Assembly (NCBI GenBank): GCA_963965975.1
Contig: OZ014417.1
Span: 5,375,821-5,439,820, forward strand
Direction: 5' to 3'
Source of the DNA: Xestospongia bergquistia
Taxonomy: Eukaryota; Porifera; Demospongiae; Haplosclerida; Petrosiidae
Length of the DNA stretch: 64,000 nt
Shown here piece by piece: positions 54,641 to 64,000 of the stretch. The stretch's first letter is position 1, and every line of letters starts with the position of its first letter. Made by a program: the position numbers and the translations under genes. The notes beneath the pieces were generated by a model. That model was not told the origin of the DNA. It did not search any database and saw nothing but the letters and a program-made list of their open reading frames with translations.

Positions 54641-55757
54641 TGATTCAGAAGCAACAATGTTAGATAGTGGTGTCTTGAATGTTATTGAAACAATACAACA
54701 CATTTTTGACAAAGCTCAGGCTATTACAACATTGGTAGAACAATGTACTTATAAGCAGACATTACAAACCATTAATACACAGCTTGTAGAAATAAGATGA
54801 GATTGAAAAATAATTTAAAAATTACACTAGATTTTATAGGCCTGAACTTAACATCAGTGAGTAATAAATAACATTCACCTTCTGTTTGTAGATACTCTAA
54901 TGCTGTTATATAATAAGGATAAAGCAGATAAGGACATTGATGGAACAGTAGACAAATTGACACTGGCACAAATTAAAAAGAGATTAAACAACCTACTAGA
55001 TCAAATAATTGACTTCAAAATAACTAACATACTTAATTTGTTATTATTTGATTTGATAATCTTCTATCACAGTTATGTACATGTTCACTACAAAAATTAA
55101 CTATTGTGCATTAAAAATTAATAATCATTAATAATTATTAATTTCCTTTCAGATAGGTAAGGGAAAAGTCAGGCTGTATTACGAACAAGACAAATCAATT
55201 TTCAAATCTTTACTTGTATCTCTTCCCAAGTCAATCTGTAATGCTTCTTTCCATTCCTTGTTTGTGAGAGAGATTCCATGCATTCCTTGTGATTATTGCC
55301 TAATGGTTGATTGATTATTTCAATTTTGAAATATTTAAACCTAAATAGTATTTGTGAATAAAACTACACAGGTTTAAACCAATGACTTTGAAGTAAGTCT
55401 TTCACTTAATGACAAATCCAATGGAAAGAACACTAAGGTACTTTTGGAGCTCTAGAACTTGTAGTAAGACATACAGTCCAGCAATTCAATTATGTATTGT
55501 AAGATGAAGCATTGTTGTATTGGTTTAGTATATTATAGTTAGCTATGATAGCTTCATTATTTTATAATGCAGAAATTCTCCATTGTAACAATGTAATAAG
55601 ATGATAATTAATACATCGTTTATGTGTAATAGTATACCGGAAGTGTATGAGCGTTTCCAAGCCGGGGAAAATAATAACTTTATTTTCATACTTAACTATT
55701 AATAATAATTATTAAAAGTTACTACGAAGAATGCACTGTTCATAAACTGATAACAAC
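54641..55757. other. Upstream region of A-prime
   Basis: Aligned in two pieces with the upstream region of gene A (about 7400-7790 and 8730-9470). About 0.9 kb that contains the G-tract MITE in the A copy is absent here. It includes the exon-like segment at 54890-55030. No gene seen. Confidence 0.5.
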
Positions 55758-58700
55758 TTGGGGTATTTCCCCAAAAGGATGGCGGAACCAAGTAATATTG
55801 TGTTTGTTGGAAGCGGCTTGCCCAGCTTCGTAAGCAAATGTCATTTGAAAGATCACTTTAAAGATTTGAGCGATAATATATCTCATATTCGATTGATTCG
55901 TGACAAAGAAACCAAACGGTTCAAAGGACACCGTTTCATAACCTTTCGATCTCAAGAGTCAGCTCAGTTAGCTGTAAATAAGTACAACAAGTCGTTGTTG
56001 CTTGGCAAATTCAAATTAAAGGTAGAATTTGATAAAAATCCAGTCTTATCAGAAAGCTTACCTTCTCCACAAGACATTGCAAAGAAGACACACCCTAACA
56101 AAGGAAAACAACATAGATCGTTAAAACCAGTAGTGGTTGGTCTAGAAAGCCAATTTCAATCATTTGATAGTCCTGAAGAGGAGGAAGATTGGCCTGAACT
56201 TAGTCAACCAAGTGAAATGTTGTCATCTACAAATTATTATGATAGTGAAACAAGTACGACTACACACTTAAGCCAACATGTTTACTCAATGCCTTATATA
56301 CCACATGGTATTCAACCATTGTTAAGTCAGCCCTCAATTGCTACTGACTCTCAACGGGGAGGTACGTTTATATCTGACAATGAAGCAATTACAGCAGCAT
56401 ATTTGAGCCAACCTACTACTTACTCTATGCCTTGTTCACCACCTAGTGTTCAACCATTGTTAAGTCAGCTTTCAATACCCATTGACTCACAACAAAAAGG
56501 TATGTCTATGTATGACAATGAAGCAAATGCAATGGCATACCTAAGCCAAATTACTTAACGAATGCCTTTTTCTCCACCTAATCATAACCAATTTTTATCT
56601 TTGATTCAATACCTATAGAGTCTTGGCAGAAAGAGGTGTCTACATCTAATAAAGAAGTCCCAACAACTATATTGAACATTGAAGAGCCACTACCACCTCC
56701 TATATCTCTAGATCCATCACTTGAAGTTTTATTGATTTCAGCAGAAGAAAATTCTAAGGTCATATTAGCTGATATTTCAGTAAATTCTAATGAGAACCTG
56801 TCTAAGATACATGCAAGAGAATCAAGTGAGTCTGATGGTGTTGATCAATCCAGACATTCAGCTTTTGGCAAATCTCCTGCTACAGTTGTAGTTAGTAATC
56901 TTCATCCAACTGTCACTGTTAAAGATGTATTAACTCTTTTACAACCATATGGTACTATAATAAACCATTGTTTGTATTATGACTCTGGTCAAAAGAGTAA
57001 TCAAGTTATGGTTATGTTCTCTGATGTCAGTAGTGCATTTGCATCTTGTCAAGTTAATGGGTTTGAAGTATCAGGTCAGCAAATTCGAGTGAAACTAATG
57101 GATGAGTTGGTGTGTAATGCTACTACACTTTCCTCTCTACTGTGTAATGCTGATTCCCCACCTGTTGTTAGTATGAGTCCGGAGATGATCAAGGTTCATC
57201 CACGGAGGTATTAATTATCATTTGTACAAAAGAATGTAAGATATATCAAATCTCTGTACTACAATTTTAGTACATTTTCAAGAGTTTAACCAAACTAGAT
57301 ATATATGGAATATCTTTCTTGGATAGACAAAAAAGCCTCAGTAGCTGTTGATAGTATAATATACCTGCTGATATAGTACTTGCTAAAAATGTAATAGCAA
57401 TGAATGTGACTATAAAACATTCCCTTACCATAATGCAAATCTGATTCACTGTGAGAGAAATTCTATTTTATGCAGTTGAATATACTTGGACGTTGCAGGA
57501 TCTTTCTGTTAATTAATATTTTACTCTGTTCATTTATCAAGTATTATGTATTATCGTGTCTTTATTTTATTTAATTAAGACTACTATGTCACAGCACCTT
57601 TATGCTTATTTTATGAAGGATGCTACTCAAGATATTGATACATTTAAAAGTGGAAGGGGCAGGCTTACATTTCAATCAGGAAGTTTATACATCGAAGCCC
57701 CTGCCTCTAAAATGATTGATGATTTCCTGAATAATATTCTATTACAATACTCAGAGAGGGAGTTACCAATTTCTAGAGAGCAGTTGACTGAACTATTGGC
57801 TAATGAATCCAGTAAATTTAATGCTCTTGTGTCTCCATTTCGAACAAATCCTAATGTTAAGATTATCCTATTACAGGATTCCAATCCTCAGGTAGTATTT
57901 TGTGGTAAGACTGAAGCTGTTAACTCGGCTTATGAATATTGCTGGTCTAGTTTTGGGAAACAAATAATAGTAAACAGGTAAGTAAGATATAATTTATATA
58001 TATTAAATGTAATAGTATATGAAATTAACATAGTATTGATATATAGTATGTGTATTAAGAACAATAACATGACATATGTTGATCGATTTCATGCATAACA
58101 TAATAGATTATGATTGTATATATCTGTTAAGCCTGTTCAGATGTACTATCTTCCTTTTTGTTCTACTATAGCATTAAACTTGAAGCATTCCAAAAGCTTT
58201 ATCCTGAGATTGACCAGAAAATGTTGGATAAATTTCAAGTTGTTCTTATATTTGGCACTGGGATGATTACTCTAGATGGTTTAACAGAAAATGTTCACTT
58301 TGCTAGATGTGAAATTGAACAGTTATTGTTGCAGATACAAGTTGGTGTACTTCCACCTTTTAAGCCTATTCTATTTCTTTCTTTTAAGAGAAGGCTATCA
58401 TTTCTGGGGAAGCAAGTTGTAATTATAGATGATATTAAAGGTGCTCGTAATGTTTGCTGTACTACAAGGGAGACACTTCAAGAGTTGCTTGAAATTAGCC
58501 AATCTCCATATAAAAGAGAAGTTTGTATTATGTCCTCTGCTGTTCAAGAAGACTTATGTCACAAGTATTCTAAGGATGTTGAACTAATTGAGCAGGACCA
58601 TCTCATTGAAATCATGTGGAAGGAGCAGAAGGCAATCTTGCGAGGCTTTGTACCATCTGACTTGAATTCTGCCGAGGCCAAGTTGTTAAGTAAAGTAAAA

Positions 58701-61700
58701 TGTTTAAGTAAAGTAGAGAGACCTCTTCAATGTCCTTATCCTATATCTGCTTATATTCATTACATTCTATTTAAACAAGAACAATCAGAAGAAGGAAAAG
58801 CATTTGTGTCCAACCTTAAGGTAAAATTGACTTCACAAAACGAAACAGTTTATATAGAAGGTTCAGCCAGCTCTATTACAGAAGAAGAGCAGAAATTAAT
58901 CAACTTCTTTGCTCCTCCAGAGCTATTGTACAAAGCATTTTCATATAACTCTGATTGTCGATTCATTTCACAAATTGAAAGTACCTGTCTTCGTGACTTA
59001 CATAAACAACATCAGTTTACTTATCTAATCACAAGATACTTTAAACACTCTCCCACTCCAGACAAGAGAAGTACTACCCCAGATAAAGCAGTATCTCAAT
59101 GTAGACACTCTTCCTCTTCTGAAAGTGAAAAAGAATGGGGTTTCACTATTACTGTATTTTGTACTAACAAAACTGATTTTGAGCAAGTGTGCTCTGTCTT
59201 ACATTTGTGAACATAGATTGCACTATATGTTATGAATGAATGGATTTAGGCATTGTTATATAGTTAATCTGTGAAATTTATTTTGTGAAATGCCACATGA
59301 AAGGTAATTTGTGAAAGCATTATCCTTTGGGTTTTAACATTACTACTAATATACAATAATAATGTTAATAATAGTATATTTGTGTTTAATCTATTATATT
59401 TATGTTCACAGGCTTTGAATCCACATACCGAGAAGTTTCAAATCCCTCCCAAAACAGTTGATCATGTCCTAAAAAAGGGTCAACTTGAGAAAAAACATTC
59501 AGTAAGAATTTTTGTTAGCAAATCAGAGACAGTATCAGTAATGATTCATGGACTTAGAGACAGCGATATAGCCATGTGCCATAAAGCATTGGAGGAATCA
59601 CTTTTTGTTCAAAGGAAGATTACTATTAATCGTTATAAGGCAACCTACCTTGAGAGAAAGTGCTCTAATCACATTGAAGAGTATCGAAAGAGGTGTCAAA
59701 AATTTTCAATGCCACCACCAAGTGAATCAGATAACTTATCTGAGAGTTGCTTTATTCTAGTGATAGGTAAATCATCTGATGTAGAGTCAATTTCTCATGA
59801 TGTGGAAAAACTTCTTGACAGTTTTTCAGTAGAATTGTTTGCTGTTACTTGTCCACAGTTCATGGTTGTTACATGGAAACGAAGGTGGTCTCAAGTGAAG
59901 ATTGAGTTAGAGAAAGATTATAATGTCATTGTCAACTTTAGTCAAAGTGATGGCTTTCAAATTGGCAGAAGAGGTAGCTCATGATCTAAACCTGCACAAC
60001 TACCACCATCACATGATATAAAAGTGGTAATAAATTTTGTCATGTTTGGGCCCAACAAAGACAATGTTTCTAAGGTTCGTAAGATTATAGAGGAAAATGA
60101 AAATGGACAAGTCATTAGTAAAATGATTCCTATTAAGAAGAAGTATCCTTCAGTTTCTCACCCTGGAGTTCTTGTAAAGTCTTTAGAACTCAATTGTTTT
60201 ATGGTATGGCTACATCTTCAAGGGAGTAATCTTTGTCTTAGTGCTCCTTGTACAGCCACAACTGACCTTGAGGAAGCAAATGTACTTCTAATGAATCATT
60301 TGGAGAAGATGTCATCAAAATCAGACACTCTTGAATATGTTGATGATGTCATTGGAGAAATACTCAGTTCAAATTGTGAGTCCATACTAAAAGAAGCAAA
60401 TGCAACAGCAAAGTGTCACAAAGTAATAATACGTCTGAACATTATGAAAAAGCCTGTGATCACATTTACTCTGACTGGTTCTCAGGAAGGATTAGACATT
60501 GTAAAACCAATGGTTAAAGGAGCTATCGAAAAAATAGAGGCTAACATAGACACCTGCCAGTTACCAGTTGATTATTTGAAGCTTTCATACTTTAAGACTC
60601 AAGAATTCAAACAATTTGCAGCACAGGTAAAGAAACATCATTGTGTCATTATTAAACAACCTTTACATGGCAAAGTCAATAAAGTTATTTTACAAACTAG
60701 TTTGCTGCTTTTGCTATCACTTAAACTGTCCATTATCGAAGGAGATATTCTTTTTGAAAGTGTTGATGCTATAGTTAATGCTGCCAATGAGGATTTGAAG
60801 CATATTGGTGGTCTAGCAAAGGCCATTCTTGATGCTGGTGGTCCATCAATACAATCAGAAAGTACTAGATATGTTGAAAAGAATGGTAAAGTAAAAGCTG
60901 GGAATGCAGTTTGTTTAGGAGTTGGTATGTTGCCTGTTAAGCATGTTATTCATGCAGTGGCTCCTAGATGGATTTGGGGTATGAAAAATGAGAGTACAAC
61001 TCTTTATAATGCTTTTCTAAATATATGCAAATGTGCAGATAAGCATAACTTAGCAAGTATAGCTATTCCAGCAATAGGTACAGGTATTTTTAATGTAACA
61101 GTTGACATCTGTGCACAAGAATGTTTTAATGCTTTGCGTGACTTTTGTGAAAGCATGCACTCTAGTTCTCTCAGTGACATACGGCTTGTACTTCAATCAG
61201 CATCAATTCCATCATTTAAAAAAACATTTCCAATCCCTTCCTGGTTCACATTTACCCATGACATCATCTAGCACTAGTTTGGCATCACCTACTGGTAGTT
61301 GGGCATTGCTTGATGATACTCAGTCTTATAAACCATATGATTCTCAAACAAATAAAATTCTATCCCAGCATTATCATCTGAGTCCTGATGTACCATGTGC
61401 TATAAAAGTCAATGGTACAAAGTATGAAGTTGACTTTCACAGAATGGTCCAGGTCAATTCTATTACAAAATTTGAACGAAACATTACATTTTGCACTTCA
61501 GGAAGTCCACTAGTTTCTCCAAGTGCTATGATTGACTCTTCTGAATGTGTCCAATGGTATTATAAAGATGATCTACAACAGTGGTCTCCATATCGGCCTC
61601 AAGACTCAAGTCAGTTAGAAAGATGGTACCAGGCTGGTCAGAGTCCTGTTGGTCATATTCGTATTGGTAAACACGTGTACTCATTTGACTTTACTGCAAT

Positions 61701-62622
61701 GAATCAAATGAATGTTGTAAGCAAGAATGCTCGAGCTATTAAGAGATCATTTTTGGAAAGTGAAGAAAGGAGTGAAGCTCAGTGGTCATTTCAAAATGAT
61801 GAACTAGTATTTCAACCTTATTCAGCTGAAGATTCTCATCAACTTGAAATTTGGTATCAGTCAGAAACAAGTGGTGAATTAAAAATAGGAAAGTTTTCAT
61901 ATTCTTTTGATTTCACTGCTATGACACAATGTAATACTCGTACTGGTAATGTTCGTAAGATTAAAAGATCCCAAAATGAGGAAGAGATGTCTCCTACTAT
62001 TGCTTGTAAACCACATAGTCCAGTTATAGTTACATTACGTGGACCTAGAGAAGGTGTTGACAAGACATTAACTCTCTTACAGGCTCAACTGGATAGCTGT
62101 TTATCTAATGACCAAATCAAACTTTTGTCTTCATCCAGGGAATTAGAAGTTTCTCTTCATAAAATAGCCACTCATTACAATATTCAACTAGATATTCAAC
62201 CAAGAAAGGAAGGTAAAGTAGCTGTATTGTGTGGTGTGAGCCATCTTGTTAAGGATGCTCTCTCAGAAATGCAGAAATGTGTTATTACTCACATGGAAAC
62301 TTCATCTGGGACAAAAGTACAAAAACCTAAAGAGTGAGTGGCAAGCACAAAGTCGCACTACAGAGCTATTTAATGTTCCTTCACATTCTACTGAATACAC
62401 ACGCGTTATAGGAAAATTCACAGCAACAATGCCTAATGTCAATATTGTGTCTGTACAACGAGTACAAAATCAATACCTTTTGGAGAAATTCATACATCAT
62501 AAAGGTATGATTGAACAAAAGAATGGTGGACAGCTGGAATTGTTCCATGGAACAAGAGGAAATAATCTACAACTTATTTATGATTCTGAGGAAGGGTTTG
62601 ATATGCGATTCAGTGCTTCTTA
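55758..62622 (+). pseudogene. A-prime: decayed duplicate of gene A, truncated in the ART domain
   Basis: It has the same exon plan as gene A: 55779-56499, 56619-57207, 57580-57977, 58172-59210 and 59412-62622. It keeps the ATG that gene A lacks (55779). Lesions: the acceptor of exon 3 has moved one base (ttaattaag/A where A has ttaattag/G), shifting the frame. A deletion removes the exon 4 donor, so the frame runs to TGA at 59208. Further lesions are TGA at 59982, an extra A in an A-run at 61218-61224, and a 4-bp insertion giving TGA near 62335. The copy ends at GCTTCT (62622) after the catalytic His (LFHGTR) but before the Tyr and third triad residue, where the satellite begins. RRMs, KH-like repeats, macrodomain and three WWEs are otherwise recognisable. 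Some fragments could still be expressed, but not as an active transferase. Confidence 0.85.
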
Positions 62623-64000
62623 ACACTAACATCTGATTTAACACAAACTTATATCGGAGTTAAGACAGAGATCTGGTTTACTCATGTTGATATCTGATCT
62701 ACACAGACATCAATATGAATCTTAATATTGATATCTGATCTGACACTGACTGTGATACCTGATATAACACCGAGATCTGATTCACTCATGTTTCTATCTT
62801 ATCAACTACATACTGATATCAACACGATTCTGATATTAACACTGATATCTCATCTGACACTGACTATAATATCTGATCTAACACAGATTTATTTACTCAT
62901 GTTGATATCTGATTTACAGCAAACAAACCTTAAGATGATTCTTAAGTAGTGTTGTGCCAGTACTTTGGTACTGGAACTAAAACTACTGATAGTACCTCAT
63001 TTTAAACTTAGTTCCAGTATTTTTGGAACTAGTACTGTAATAGAGGTATACTGGTACTGGGTACTGGAACTAGTACTGTACTGGAAGTATACTTGTACTG
63101 GGTACTACAACTAGTACTGTACTGGAAGTACACTGGTACTGTGTACTAGAACTAGTACTGTACAGGAAGTATACTGGTACTGGATACTAGAATTGGTACT
63201 GTACAGGACGTATGGAGGTACTGGGTACTGGAACTAGTACTGTACTAGAAGTATACTGGTACTGAATACTGGAACTAGTACTATACTAGAACTATACTGG
63301 TCCTGGTACTGGAACTAGTACTATACTGAAAGTATAAATTGGCACTGGCACAACATTATTCTTAACACTAACATCTGATTTCACAAACTGATATCTGATC
63401 TAACACTGAGATCAGATTTACTCATGTTGATATATGATCTACTACACACTGACATTAACATGATTCTCAACACTGATTCCTGATCTAGCACCAAGATCTC
63501 ATTTACTCATATTGATATCTGATCTATAACACACTGACATCAACAATATTTTTAACACTGATAGCTGATCTGACACCTGCAGATATATGATCTACTACAC
63601 AACGACATCAACATGACTCCTAACACTGATATCTCATCTGACACTTTGATATCTGATCTAACACTGAGATCTGATTTACTCATGTTGATATTGATCTACT
63701 GCAAACAGACATAAACATGAATCTTAGCACTAACACCTGATCTAACACTGAGATCTGATTTACTCATGTTGATATATGATCTACTACACACTGACATTAA
63801 CAGGATTCTTAACACTGATACCTGATCTAGCACAGAGATCTCATTTACTCTTGTTATCTGATCTACTACAGACGGACATCAACATGATTCTTAACACTGA
63901 TACCTTATCTAACATCTGTTGATATCTGATGTACTACACACTGACATCAACATAATTCTTATCACTGATATCTCATCTGACACTTTGATATCTGATCTAA
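62623..64000. repeat. Satellite of about 85-bp units, running off the right edge
   Basis: Direct, imperfect units (65-105 bp, often 84-85) contain gattcttaacactgatacc, tgatctaacactgagatctg, atttactcatgttgatatct and gatctactacacactgacat. It begins abruptly at the A-prime truncation point and is interrupted by the element at 62947-63358. Confidence 0.92.
62947..63358. mobile_element. hAT-like MITE with minisatellite core
   Basis: The left end TAGTGTTGTGCCAGT (62947-62961) and the right end ACTGGCACAACATTA (63344-63358) form a 15-bp terminal inverted repeat with one mismatch. They are flanked by TTCTTAAG and TTCTTAAC, an 8-bp target duplication with one mismatch. The satellite consensus carries TTCTTAAC at this point, so the insertion hit a satellite unit. 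An 8-bp duplication and TAGTG-type termini suit the hAT superfamily. The interior is a tandem repeat of about 41 bp (ggtactgg plus aactagtactgtactggaag). Confidence 0.75.

Overview
This is an AT-rich, intron-containing metazoan window. Introns are mostly short, with GT..AG ends. The genes found are a long coiled-coil protein, PARP14-like multidomain ADP-ribosyltransferases, an ELMO-domain gene and scavenger-receptor (SRCR) remnants, set among abundant satellites and decayed DNA transposons. My best inference is a sponge (demosponge-like) nuclear genome; the sequence alone does not prove the species.

Layout. 1-5.7 kb: minus-strand coiled-coil gene in at least five exons, running off the left edge. 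6.4-9.4 kb: decayed MULE-type transposase, a palindrome, and a 328-bp MITE-like element with G-tracts. 9.47-16.8 kb: gene A, a five-exon RRM/KH-like/macro/WWEx3/ART gene (about 2,100 aa). 16.8-18.7 kb and 23.9-25.6 kb: two copies of the same non-coding segment. 18.7-23.9 kb: pseudogene C, a chimera of B-type and A-type sequence with large internal deletions. 25.6-31.6 kb: gene B (about 1,706 aa), a paralogue with three RRMs, KH-like repeats, one WWE and an intact ART domain but no macrodomain. 33.7-35.3 kb: ELMO-domain gene fragment, visible only when its small exons are assembled. 35.6-37.4 kb: minus-strand SRCR receptor remnant with several lesions. 37.9-46.6 kb: a 30-bp tandem repeat followed by two blocks of a 28-bp satellite, the first organised in an 11-monomer (308-bp) higher-order repeat. 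46.9-47.65 kb: a 390-bp tandem duplication. 49.26-50.46 kb: decayed IS630/Tc1-mariner transposase. 54.4-62.6 kb: A-prime, a diverged copy of the A locus including its upstream MULE fragment, broken by splice-site, nonsense and frameshift lesions and truncated inside the ART domain. 62.6-64 kb: another satellite carrying a hAT-like MITE with a minisatellite core.

How it fits together. The core is an expanding and decaying family of PARP14-like mono-ADP-ribosyltransferases. In vertebrates such proteins combine nucleic-acid-binding modules (RRM, KH), ADP-ribose readers or erasers (macro, WWE) and a transferase domain, and they act in interferon and antiviral responses. Here one gene keeps both reader and writer (A), one keeps the writer without the macrodomain (B), and two copies are being lost (C, A-prime). 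The family also shows an intron that appears to have arisen from a coding repeat, a probable gene-conversion tract over the macrodomain, and loss of the usual ATG in gene A.
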